This document shows positions 24,201 through 30,115 of a stretch of DNA of 64,000 bases, piece by piece (positions within the stretch are counted from its first letter, which is position 1; each line of letters starts with the position of its first letter). The position numbers and the translations under genes were made by a program. The notes below the pieces were generated by a model. It was not told the DNA's origin. It ran no database searches and saw only the letters and a list, made by a program, of their open reading frames with translations. Location of the stretch: assembly GCA_028752905.1 (NCBI GenBank), contig JAQNBH010000005.1:744001-808000 (forward strand). The letters are read 5' to 3'. Source of the DNA: Cladorhizidae sp. MBARI D1340-BT2 (Eukaryota > Porifera > Demospongiae > Poecilosclerida > Cladorhizidae).

Positions 24201-27200
24201 TCATCCTTTGAGCATCAGAATCAACTGTTACTCTCATCATCCTGTGAGCATCAGAATCAACTGTTACTCTCATCATCCTTTGAGCATCAGAATCAACTGT
24301 TACTCTCATCATGCTGTGGGGCATCAGAATCAACTGTTACTCTCATCATCCTGTGAGCATCAGAATCAACTGTTACTCTCATCATCCTTTGAGCATCAGA
24401 ATCAACTGTTACTCTCATCATGCTGTGGGGCATCAGAATCAACTGTTACTCTCATCATCCTGTGAGCATCAGAATCAACTGTTACTCTCATCATCCTGTG
24501 AGCATCAGAATCAACTGTTACTCTCATCATCCTGTGAGCATCAGAATCAACGGTTACTCTCATCATCCTGTGAGCATCAGAATCAACTGTTACTCTCATC
24601 ATCCTGTAAGCATCAGAATCAACTGTTACTCTCATCATGCTGTGGGGCAAGGAGTGGAAGGTTCCGAGTCATCACTAAAGGAGTTGTAAAATGCTTGAAC
24701 AAGACACAGGGCGGGGGGGGGGGGGGGAGCACAAATGACAAGGAAAAGATGCCTCAGAAGACGCCGAAGAGGAAGGACCTGGAATGGAACCATAGACACT
24801 AAAGGAGGACACAGAGGAAACAAAGGGCCTGGAGAAGATGCCATACACACAGAGGAAGGGCCTGGAGATGTCATACACACAGAGGAAGGGCCTGGAGATG
24901 TCATACACACAGAGAAAGGGCCTGGAGGAGATGTCATACACACAGAGGAAGGGCCTGGAGATGTCATACACACAGAGGAAGGGCATGGAGGAGATGTCCT
25001 ACACACAGAGGAAGGGCCTGGAGATGTCATACACACAGAGGAAGGGCCTGGAGGAGATGTCATACACACAGAGGAAGGGCCTCCAGGGAGATGTCATACA
25101 CCCAGAGGAAGGGCCTGGAGGAGATGTCATACACACAGAGGAAGGGCCTGGAGGAGATGTCATACACACAGAGGAAGGGCCTGGAGGAGATGCTATACAC
25201 ACAGAGGAAGGGCCTGGAGGAGATGCTATATACACAGAGGAAGAGCCTGGAGGAGATGTCTTACACACAGAGGAAAGGTCTGGAGGAGATGTCATACACA
25301 CAGAGGAAAGGTCTGGAGGAGATGCTATACACACAGAGGAAGGGCCTGGAGGAGATGCCATACACACAGAGGAAGGGCCTGGAGGACATCTATGCACAAG
25401 AAAATGAACTAACAGGAGGGGAAATACACTGCATGGGGACTGCACCAGTCCAAACACTCACTGGAACACACACACACACCAACTAGCCAGGAGAATGGCC
25501 AAACCCACCTTTTCAATCACTCGGGGAAAGAAAAGTTTCTAACTCTATATATCTCTACTCACTTCAAACTCTATCTATGTCTTTACTCACCTTCAAACTC
25601 TATCTTGTCTTTACTCACCTTCAAACTCTATCTTGTCTTTACTCACTTCAAACTCTATCTATGTCTTTACTCACCTTCAAACTCTATCTTGTCTTTACTC
25701 ACCTTCAAACTCTATCTTGTCTTTACTCACCTTCAAACTCTATCTATGTCTTTACTCACCTTCAAACTCTATCTTGTCTTTACTCACCTTCAAACTCTAT
25801 CTTGTCTTTACTCACCTTCAAACTCTATCTATGTCTTTACTCACCTTCAAACTCTATCTTGTCTTTACTCACCTTCAAACTCTATCTTGTCTTTACTCAC
25901 CTTCAAACTCTATCTTGTCTTTACTCACCTTCAAACTCTATCTATGTCTTTACTCACCTTCAAACTCTATCTATGTCTTTACTCACCTTCAAACTCTATC
26001 TATGTCTTTACTCACCTTCAAACTCTATCTTGTCTTTACTCACCTTCAAACTCTATCTATGTCTTTACTCACCTTCAAACTCTATCTTGTCTTTACTCAC
26101 CTTCAAACTCTATCTATGTCTTTACTCACCTTCAAACTCTATCTTGTCTTTACTCACCTTCAAACTCTATCTTGTCTTTACTCACCTTCAAACTCTATCT
26201 TGTCTTTACTCACCTTCAAACTCTATAATGTCTTTACTCACCTTCAAACTCTATAATGTCTTTACTCACCTTCAAACTCTATCTATGTCTTTACTCACCT
26301 TCAAACTCTATCTTGTCTTTACTCACCTTCAAACTCTATCTTGTCTTTACTCACCTTCAAACTCTATCTTGTCTTTACTCACCTTCAAACTCTATCTTGT
26401 CTTTACTCACCTTCAAACTCTATCAATGTCTTTACTCACCTTCAAACTCTATCTTGTCTTTACTCACCTTCAAACTCTATCTATGTCTTTACTCACCTTC
26501 AAACTCTATAATGTCTTTACTCACCTTCAAACTCTATCTTGTCTTTACTCACCTTCAAACTCTATCTTGGCTTTACTCACCTTCAAACTCTATCTTGTCT
26601 TTACTCACCTTCAAACTCTATCTTGTCTTTACTCACCTTCAAACTCTATCTTGTCTTTACTCACCTTCAAACTCTATCTATGTCTTTACTCACCTTCAAA
26701 CTCTATCTATGTCTTTACTCACCTTCAAACTCTATCTTGTCTTTACTCACCTTCAAACTCTATCTTGTCTTTACTCACCTTCAAACTCTATCTTGTCTTT
26801 ACTCACCTTCAAACTCTATCTTGTCTTTACTCACCTTCAAACTCTATCTTGTCTTTACTCACCTTCAAACTCTATAATGTCTTTACTCACCTTCAAACTC
26901 TATCTATGTCTTTACTCACCTTCAAACTCTATCTTGTCTTTACTCACCTTCAAACTCTATCTTGTCTTTACTCACCTTCAAACTCTATCTTGTCTTTACT
27001 CACCTTCAAACTCTATCTTGTCTTTACTCACCTTCAAACTCTACCTATATACACATTTACTCACTATCTATCATGTCTTTACTAACTCTTACTCATCTTC
27101 AAAGTCCCTTGATTCTCCTCAAGCTAAGCAAGCATCCTGGTCAGATGTGACAACTCTGGTAAGAACAGTTACCTCCTCAGGATAAATCACCCTTTGTTCC

Positions 27201-29977
27201 CTGTAGGCATGGACTTCCTCTCCTGTCTTAGCTAGATTTGTCTTCTGACTGTCGTAGCACTGCCACAGAGCACTTCAGCAATGACGATTCGAGATGCCAT
27301 TGCAATCAGTCGACTCAGAGTCAAAGACCGATGTAATTGGACCGTAATACTTTTCCTACAGCAAGAGGATTCAATCTCTGGATAGACATATCTACAAATA
27401 TCTTTCATCTTTTTGTACCCGTACTGCCATGATCTATGCTTTAGAAATTGGTAGTAGCTATGTGACAGAAATAATTGACCAGCTATCACTGCCTACAACA
27501 CTAATTCAAGACACACACACCAACCTGTTATTACTGCCTACAACACTATCAAGACACACACACCAACCTGTTATTACTGCCTACAACACTAATTCAAGAC
27601 ACACACACCAACCTGTTATTACTGCCCACAGCACTAATTCAAGACACACACACACCAACCTGTTATTACTGCCCACAGCACTAATTCAAGACGACACACT
27701 AACCTGTTATTACTGCCTACAACACTAATTCAAGACACACACACCAACTGCCTACAACACTAATTCAAGACACACACACCAACCTGTTATTACTGCCCAC
27801 AACACTAATTCAAGACACACACACCAACTGCCTACAACACTAATTCAAGACACACACACAACCTGTTATTACTGCCTACAACACTAATTCAAGACAGACA
27901 CACTAACCTTTATCACTGCCTACAACACTAATTCAAGACAGACATACTAACCTGTTATTACTGCCTACAACACTAATTCAAGACACACACTAACATGTTA
28001 TTACTGCCTACAACACTAATTCAAGACACACACACCAACCTGTTATTACTGCCTACAACACTAATTCAAGACACACACACTAACCTGTTATTACTGCCTA
28101 CGACACTAATTCAAGACACACACACCAACCTGTTATTACTGCCTACGACACTAATTCAAGACACACACACCAACCTGTGGAAGTTCAGCCAGTCAACATT
28201 GTAGGGCTCTAGGTCATCTCCTTTGGCTGCAGTCAGCACATTACGTGCCCCAACTATTTCACCAAATTCCTGCACATCACTGACACACACCTGGACACAC
28301 AAGAACAGGGCATGGCTATTAAGGGTGTGGGTGTCAGTACAATGTGTGAGTTGTATGTAAGCACAGGAGCTACTGTGAGCCCCAGAGAGTGTGTCAGTGT
28401 GTGAGTTGCATGCACGCACAGGAGCTACTGTGAGCCCCAGAGAGTGTGTCAGTGTGTGAGTTGTATGCAAGCACAGGAGCTACTGTGAGCCCCAGAGAGT
28501 GTGTCATTGTGCGAGTTGTAAGCAAGCACAGGAGCTACTGTGAGCCCCAGAGAGTGTGTCAGTGTGTGAGTTGCATGCAAGCACAGGAGCTACTGTGAGC
28601 CCCAGAGAGTGTGTCAGTGTGTGAGTTGCATGCAAGCACAGGAGCTACTGTGAGCCCCAGAGAGTGTGTCAGTGTGTGAGTTGCATGCAAGCACAGGAGC
28701 TACTGTGAGCCCCAGAGAGTGTGTCAGTGTGTGAGTTGTAAGCAAGCACAGGAGCTACTGTGAGCCCCAGAGAGTGTGTCAGTGTGTGAGTTGTATGTAA
28801 GCACAGGAGCTACTGTGAGCCCCAGAGAGTGTGTCAGTGTGTGAGTTGCATGCAAGCACAGGAGCTACTGTGAGCCCCAGAGAGTGTGTCAGTGTGTGAG
28901 TTGCATGCAAGCACAGAAGCTACTGTGAGCCCCAGAGAGTGTGTCAGTGTGTGAGTTGCATGCAAGCACAGGAGCTACTGTGAGCCCCAGAGAGTGTGTC
29001 AGTGTGTGAGTTGTAAGCAAGCACAGGAGCTACTGTGAGCCCCAGAGAGTGTGTCAGTGTGTGAGTTGCATGCAAGCACAGGAGCTACTGGGAGCCCCAG
29101 AGAGTGTGTCAGTGTGTGAGTTGCATGCAAGCACAGGAGCTACTGTGAGCCCCAGAGAGTGTGTCAGTGTGTGAGTTGTATGTAAGCACAGGAGCTACTG
29201 TGAGCCCCAGAGAGTGTGTCAGTGTGTGAGTTGCATGCAAGCACAGGAGCTACTGGGAGCCCCAGAGAGTGTGTCAGTGTGTGAGTTGCATGCAAGCACA
29301 GGAGCTACTGTGAGCCCCAGAGAGTGTGTCAGTGTGTGAGTTGCATGCAAGCACAGAAGCTACTGTGAGCCCCAGAGAGTGTGTCAGTGTGTGAGTTGCA
29401 TGCAAGCACAGGAGCTACTGTGAGCCCAAGAGAGTGTGTCAGTGTGTGAGTTGTATGCAAGCACAGGAGCTACTGTGAGCCCCAGAGAGTGTGTCAGTGT
29501 GTGAGTTGCATGCAAGCACAGGAGCTACTGTGAGCCCCAGAGAGTGTGTCAGTGTGTGAGTTGTATGCAAGCACAGGAGCTACTGTGAGCCCCAGAGAGT
29601 GTCAGTGTGTGAGTTGCATGCAAGCACAGGAGCTACTGTGAGCCCCAGAGAGTGTGTCAGTGTGTGAGTTGTAAGCAAGCACAGGAGCTACTGTGAGCCC
29701 CAGAGAGTGTGTCAGTGTGTGAGTTGTAAGCAAGCACAGGAGCTACTGTGAGTCCCAGAGAGAGCTTCCTCTCTGCACCATACTTGACTAGTTCACACGC
29801 GAAACAATCACAGCTTACAGTTGCATAGTCTCCTCTCTTCACTTTGTACTGCTGAGCGGTGAATGGAACTGAGACAGCTGTCCCATGAGCTCTTCTGGAC
29901 CACCACATCAACCTCCCACCTAAGACGCTCAGCACAGCGGTGGGATACCTCCTAAGCAAGAAGCTTGCTGGTAGCAT
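186..29977 (-). CDS. D2HGDH: D-2-hydroxyglutarate dehydrogenase, mitochondrial (12 exons, 3' end beyond left edge)
   Basis: FAD enzyme that oxidises D-2-hydroxyglutarate to 2-oxoglutarate in mitochondria and passes electrons to ETF. Exons, in transcript order: 29977-29819, 28290-28175, 20389-20312, 20248-20208, 19523-19443, 19199-19100, 16595-16502, 16417-16360, 5227-5139, 2182-2089, 1819-1689, 263-186. All introns are GT-AG and all phases join, giving about 373 codons; human D2HGDH has about 520, so roughly the last 140 residues lie left of base 1. Seen in the product: a basic N-terminus suited to mitochondrial import, then the FAD_binding_4 signatures [47 protein letters not shown] and [19 protein letters not shown], then the start of the C-terminal domain with ETSGS. 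The NVDW and LVCQSGCVL stretches favour D2HGDH over LDHD. The gene is spread over 30 kb because tandem arrays fill its introns. The identity is from remembered family sequence; no search was run. Confidence 0.93.
316..1688. repeat. 46-bp tandem array in D2HGDH intron 11
   Basis: About 30 units of 46 bp, with short deletions and changes such as CGGGAA for CAGCCA. On the minus strand each unit reads as the last ~20 bases of exon 11 (2 mismatches), then GTGTGGCA, then intron. The array is thus a multiplied exon-end/donor. Confidence 0.92.
1689..1819 (-). CDS. D2HGDH: D2HGDH exon 11
   Basis: 131 bp encoding [20 protein letters not shown] through [22 protein letters not shown] is a C-terminal-domain signature. 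Acceptor GTGTGTAG|CTGTGG, donor AAAGAG|GTGTGG, phase 0. The donor lacks the usual GTRAGT, and the 46-bp array that follows is made of near-copies of this exon end plus donor. Confidence 0.88.
1925..2088. repeat. 39-bp tandem array in D2HGDH intron 10
   Basis: Four to five units of 39 bp next to the exon 10 donor. The minus-strand unit starts GGTAGGCACATGTG and continues with GTGGGAGTGGTCTG, which is also the sequence right after the true donor GGTATGT. It looks like multiplication of the intron start. A CA microsatellite (1823-1844) lies at the acceptor end of the same intron. Confidence 0.82.
2089..2182 (-). CDS. D2HGDH: D2HGDH exon 10
   Basis: 94 bp encoding [20 protein letters not shown] then [11 protein letters not shown], the linker into the C-terminal domain. 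Acceptor CTACTAG|GCAGTG, donor TCTCAG|GTATGT, phase 1. Two further copies of the acceptor plus ~20 bases of exon lie upstream in the intron. Confidence 0.88.
2162..2300. repeat. 56-bp direct repeat of the exon 10 acceptor (3 copies)
   Basis: CATGAGCAGCAC recurs at 2162, 2218 and 2274 with 56-bp spacing. Each copy carries, on the minus strand, CTACTAG followed by about 20 bases of exon 10 start. The copy at 2183 joins the real exon; the others are decoys in intron 9. Confidence 0.85.
2352..3280. repeat. 14-bp tandem array
   Basis: About 66 units of GTTTATGGTCAAGT with T/C at the third base and GT/GG variation, in D2HGDH intron 9. The unit length is not a multiple of 3, but the unit has no stop in any plus frame, so long frames encoding repeated [12 protein letters not shown] appear. 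These are artefacts. Confidence 0.95.
3430..3770. repeat. 40-bp tandem array
   Basis: About 8.5 units beginning CAGAATATTACAGTCAGGGA, one of them shortened by about 16 bp. In D2HGDH intron 9. No link to a coding exon seen. Confidence 0.92.
3822..4312. repeat. GGGCTA-rich composite array
   Basis: Seven units of variable length, each a run of 2-8 GGGCTA hexamers, then GGGTTAAGGTTGTCTGC and a CCTGACACATGAAGC tail. The hexamer count varies between units, as expected of a nested repeat. The hexamer is telomere-like, as at 1-130 and 59150-59720. Confidence 0.9.
4313..5138. repeat. 47-bp tandem array at the exon 9 donor
   Basis: About 18 units of 47 bp running directly into exon 9. On the minus strand each unit carries the last ~22 bases of exon 9 (ending CCAGACCAAAG), the donor GTCACC and the intron start ACATGTGCTAGC. 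The intron therefore offers about 18 near-identical donors. Confidence 0.93.
5139..5227 (-). CDS. D2HGDH: D2HGDH exon 9
   Basis: 89 bp encoding [20 protein letters not shown] then [10 protein letters not shown], the end of the FAD domain with the GSEGTLG-type motif. Acceptor GTGTGCAG, donor CCAAAG|GTCACC, phase 0. The last ~22 bases of this exon and its donor are the core of the 47-bp array immediately downstream. Confidence 0.93.
5405..5640. repeat. 75-bp tandem repeat, about 3 copies
   Basis: Units containing GCTTGCATGCAATATGTCC recur at 75-bp spacing, in D2HGDH intron 8. Confidence 0.85.
5641..6114. other. Intronic sequence, no gene seen
   Basis: Non-repetitive part of D2HGDH intron 8. 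It contains ACGTGCACATTAGCTAAT and a partial inverted match CATTAGCTAATGCACGTGC around 5735-5790, possibly the end of a small mobile element. There is a G-run at 5960-5970. No convincing coding sequence. Confidence 0.5.
6115..12160. repeat. 50-bp tandem array with a 2801-bp higher-order repeat
   Basis: About 120 units of 50 bp in D2HGDH intron 8. On the plus strand (antisense to the gene) each unit reads CTTCACTTGCAG, GGGGAATGTGCTGTAAGC..., GTGAGT, that is a splice acceptor, about 27 bases, then a donor. Rare variants (TTCATCACTTGCAG at 6600 and 9401; a shortened TCCCACTTGCAG unit at 7250 and 10051; GGTAAGT at 7889 and 10690) recur 2801 bp apart, so about 2.8 kb of the array (roughly 6550-9350) is duplicated in tandem (9351-12110). 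Confidence 0.95.
12161..12712. other. Intronic flank of the 50-bp array, possible TE remnant
   Basis: The minus strand of 12300-12150 is open and encodes [20 protein letters not shown] then [13 protein letters not shown], running into the array. The codon pattern looks protein-like, but I do not recognise it. It may belong to the transposon remnant that follows. Confidence 0.35.
12713..13483 (-). pseudogene. hAT-type (DUF4371) transposase fragment
   Basis: The minus strand encodes [20 protein letters not shown] then SCCRWGESG, the start of the DUF4371/RNase H-like core of hAT transposases. Further on (13020-12713) come [20 protein letters not shown] and [10 protein letters not shown]..., resembling the TRWxxHE block. 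The two parts are separated by a short tandem repeat (13040-13240, CCTCCCCAACT units) not typical of the family. No zinc finger or C-terminal dimer domain here. A dead fragment inside D2HGDH intron 8. Confidence 0.7.
13639..15870 (-). pseudogene. hAT transposase remnant with TTF zinc finger and dimerisation domain
   Basis: Read on the minus strand from 15870 down: an acidic N-terminal stretch ([20 protein letters not shown]); a TTF-type zinc-finger-like segment near 15560-15440 ([32 protein letters not shown]); the catalytic-core start at about 15150 ([20 protein letters not shown]); [10 protein letters not shown] at about 14630; [20 protein letters not shown] at 14510; and the C-terminal hAT dimerisation block [20 protein letters not shown] at 13840-13780. 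Several stops and frameshifts interrupt it. The order fits the ZNF862/KIAA1586-like hAT families. A dead element inserted in D2HGDH intron 8. Confidence 0.82.
15880..16359. other. Intronic sequence with poly-C tract
   Basis: Start of D2HGDH intron 8. Contains an 18-base C run (15938-15955). No coding sequence, RNA gene or tandem repeat recognised. Confidence 0.5.
16360..16417 (-). CDS. D2HGDH: D2HGDH exon 8 (58 bp)
   Basis: Encodes [20 protein letters not shown], the strand-turn that follows GLEVV in this family. Acceptor TGTGGCAG, donor ACACAG|GTATGT. Separated from exon 7 by an 84-bp intron, the shortest in the gene and the only one free of tandem repeats. It may show the original intron size. 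Confidence 0.92.
16502..16595 (-). CDS. D2HGDH: D2HGDH exon 7
   Basis: 94 bp encoding [20 protein letters not shown] then [11 protein letters not shown], the most conserved FAD-contacting block. The acceptor TTTGTCAG|TTGTC supplies the base that completes the serine codon split with exon 6. Donor GAAGTT|GTGAGT, phase 0. Confidence 0.93.
16625..18716. repeat. 14-bp array with longer composite units
   Basis: D2HGDH intron 6. The basic unit is AGCAAGCCACACTG with A/C and A/G variants. In 16625-17215 it forms longer composite units with CGCTGCCACTCTG. Blocks with AGCAAGCCACCCTG runs recur at about 17460-17560 and 17820-17920, suggesting higher-order duplication. Long minus-strand frames ([10 protein letters not shown]) are by-products. 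Confidence 0.93.
19100..19199 (-). CDS. D2HGDH: D2HGDH exon 6
   Basis: 100 bp encoding [20 protein letters not shown] then [12 protein letters not shown]. Acceptor ACATGTAG|GGGTG, donor GGCAG|GTACGC, phase 2. The preceding intron holds about three further copies of the acceptor plus the start of this exon. Confidence 0.9.
19191..19400. repeat. Acceptor-containing tandem repeat, about 4 copies
   Basis: Units of about 55-65 bp in D2HGDH intron 5. Minus strand: (GTT)n ACATGTAG|GGGTGTTGG ... GTGTGCTGCAGTCATTG. The first ~40 bases of exon 6 and its acceptor are repeated with small changes. The GTT count per unit also varies. Confidence 0.85.
19443..19523 (-). CDS. D2HGDH: D2HGDH exon 5
   Basis: 81 bp encoding [20 protein letters not shown] then SVDKSSG, the second half of the FAD-loop region. 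Acceptor GTGTTCAG, donor TCTG|GTACTG, phase 1 at both ends. Confidence 0.9.
19620..20105. repeat. 38-bp tandem array
   Basis: About 13 units starting TACTCCACCATGTGGCTCAT in D2HGDH intron 4, very uniform except for one unit with CGAG. The minus-strand unit contains GAGTAAGT. Two more copies of this 38-mer lie in opposite orientation at 21870-21953. Confidence 0.93.
20208..20248 (-). CDS. D2HGDH: D2HGDH exon 4 (41-bp micro-exon)
   Basis: Only 41 bp, encoding [14 protein letters not shown], the pyrophosphate-binding loop of the FAD domain. It is too short for any ORF finder and was found by looking for the missing PQGGNTG motif. Acceptor GATATTAG, donor GTGG|GTAAGC. Confidence 0.9.
20312..20389 (-). 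CDS. D2HGDH: D2HGDH exon 3
   Basis: 78 bp encoding [20 protein letters not shown] then HCSRRR, the first strand and helix of the FAD_binding_4 domain. Acceptor ATGTAG, donor AGAAG|GTGAGT, phase 2 at both ends. Confidence 0.9.
20495..21040. repeat. Irregular ~60-bp tandem repeat
   Basis: About nine units built of CACTTGGCCAAGCCTCAGG, ACAAGTCTCCATCAAGCAAA and GGGCATTGTGTGGTGAGC, with internal deletions of GCTGAAG. Lies upstream of the exon 3 acceptor, in D2HGDH intron 2. Confidence 0.88.
21041..21546. other. Intronic sequence, no gene seen
   Basis: Low-complexity-free intron sequence of D2HGDH intron 2. ATGAAGTACCTAGCAACC (21640s) inside the neighbouring element and ATGAACTCAATAGCAACC (21140) resemble each other, hinting at an older mobile repeat. 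No coding call. Confidence 0.4.
21870..21953. repeat. Two inverted copies of the 38-mer from 19620-20105
   Basis: ATGAGCCACATGGTGGAGTA plus GTCTTGGCTATGGAGTA, twice, in reverse orientation to the main array 1.8 kb away, abutting a large palindrome. Confidence 0.93.
21954..22025. repeat. 72-bp palindrome without a loop
   Basis: Two 36-base arms (21954-21989 and 21990-22025) are reverse complements with a single mismatch (GGTTAGC against GCTAGCC). The centre is GTAATTAC. It lies inside the piggyBac-like element, next to the inverted 38-mers. Confidence 0.95.
22924..23259. other. Intronic sequence, no gene seen
   Basis: Between the piggyBac-like element and the 33-bp array. Includes a C-rich stretch (23028-23050). 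Nothing recognisable. Confidence 0.4.
23262..24650. repeat. ~33-bp tandem array, two sub-families
   Basis: From 23262 to 23870 units read GTGAGCATCAGAATCAACTC + CCACCATGCT; from 23870 to 24650 they read GAGCATCAGAATCAACTGTT + ACTCTCATCATCCT. A GGGGCATC variant recurs. The array ends in a minus-strand coding remnant ([12 protein letters not shown] at 24690-24650) whose last bases, CCCCACAGCATGATGAG, match the array unit. Confidence 0.92.
24640..25457 (-). pseudogene. piggyBac-like coding remnant with expanded PPGPSS repeat
   Basis: The minus strand encodes about 20 imperfect copies of (C)[10 protein letters not shown], then PLVSMVPFQ and [19 protein letters not shown]. The 21547-22923 element has [14 protein letters not shown] and [10 protein letters not shown], the same peptide in two copies, so this is a relative in which the Pro-rich segment grew into an array (plus-strand unit CACACAGAGGAAGGGCCTGG, 29-32 bp). 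Unit lengths of 29 and 32 shift the frame, so it is not translatable as a whole. Confidence 0.62.
25560..27045. repeat. 28-bp tandem array (about 53 copies) carrying a splice donor
   Basis: Plus-strand unit TCTTGTCTTTACTCACCTTC + AAACTCTA (TCTATGTC variants). The minus strand of each unit reads TTTGAAG|GTGAGTAAAG, a near-perfect donor. The unit matches the exon end GACTTTGAAG|ATGAGTAAG in the TE remnant beside it (27100). Confidence 0.95.
27060..27300 (-). pseudogene. Second exon remnants of the piggyBac-like family
   Basis: On the minus strand, GCTTGAGGAGAATCAAGG, TCCTGAGGAGGTAACTGTTC and GAGGAAGTCCATGCCTAC correspond to the exon pieces of the intact-ended copy at 22700-22440 (GCTGAGGAGAACCAAGAAC, TCCTGAGGAAGTAGCAGC, GAGGTCCATGTGTACC). 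Reading frames are broken. With 24640-25457 it forms one decayed element swollen by two arrays. Confidence 0.55.
27490..28174. repeat. 43-45 bp tandem array at the exon 2 donor
   Basis: About 16 units, plus-strand CAACCTGTTATTACTGCCTA + CAACACTAATTCAAGACACA. On the minus strand the unit starts ACAG|GTTGGTGTGTGTCTTG, the same as the exon 2 donor CACAG|GTTGGTGTGTGT. Deletion variants (CCAACTGCC) occur. Confidence 0.92.
28175..28290 (-). CDS. D2HGDH: D2HGDH exon 2
   Basis: 116 bp encoding [14 protein letters not shown] through to [17 protein letters not shown] is a D2HGDH hallmark just before the FAD domain. The acceptor is GTCCAG; the donor is CACAG|GTTGG, phase 2. The adjoining intron opens into a 43-45 bp tandem array whose unit repeats this donor. 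Confidence 0.88.
28330..29760. repeat. 55-bp tandem array in D2HGDH intron 1
   Basis: About 26 units of 55 bp containing GTGTGAGTTGCATGCAAGCA and CAGGAGCTACTGTGAGCC. It fills nearly all of intron 1 (28291-29818). Similarity to exon ends is limited to a few bases (TATGCAACT). Confidence 0.94.
29819..29977 (-). CDS. D2HGDH: D2HGDH exon 1 (presequence)
   Basis: Holds the start codon (29977-29975) and 53 codons. The N-terminus [18 protein letters not shown] is hydrophobic and Arg-rich with no acidic residues, as in mitochondrial presequences. The end, [17 protein letters not shown], aligns with the pre-FAD segment of animal D2HGDH. The donor is ACT|GTAAGC, phase 0. This ATG was chosen because the coding stretch opens there and the divergent MCMBP start follows 77 bp away. 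Confidence 0.88.
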
Positions 29978-30054
29978 CGCAGTAGTTGAACTTTGAACTC
30001 GTCTTGACCACGTGTGTAATTTGGCGGCTTCTTCTTACTGTTTGGGGTGGCACT
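29978..30054. promoter_or_regulatory. 77-bp bidirectional D2HGDH/MCMBP promoter
   Basis: Only 77 bp separate the divergent start codons. The interval contains CACGTG at 30009-30014 (E-box) and TTTGGCGG at 30020-30027 (E2F-like). No TATA box is seen. E2F control would suit MCMBP as a replication factor; that is inference. Part of the core promoter and the transcription starts may extend into 5' coding sequence. Confidence 0.7.
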
Positions 30055-30115
30055 ATGTCGATGGCGCTGGAGAAGTGGGTCACTGCTCCTCTAGCAGTAG
30101 TTAAGCAGTTGTTTG
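30055..30115 (+). CDS. MCMBP: MCMBP exon 1
   Basis: Starts at ATG 30055 and encodes MSMALEKWVTAPLAVVKQLF plus one base. Donor TTTG|GTAAGT. A second in-frame ATG lies two codons on; the first was chosen. Matches the DWLSHPLGIVQ-type start of animal MCM-BP. Confidence 0.88.

Noticed and set aside
25577..27185. Plus-strand frame of 502 codons ([17 protein letters not shown])
   Set aside because: 28-bp array; opposite strand to the nearby transposon exons.
27232..27489. Minus-strand 85-codon ORF as a separate gene
   Set aside because: Overlaps sequence homologous to the piggyBac-like 5' exons but in a broken frame; treated as part of that remnant.
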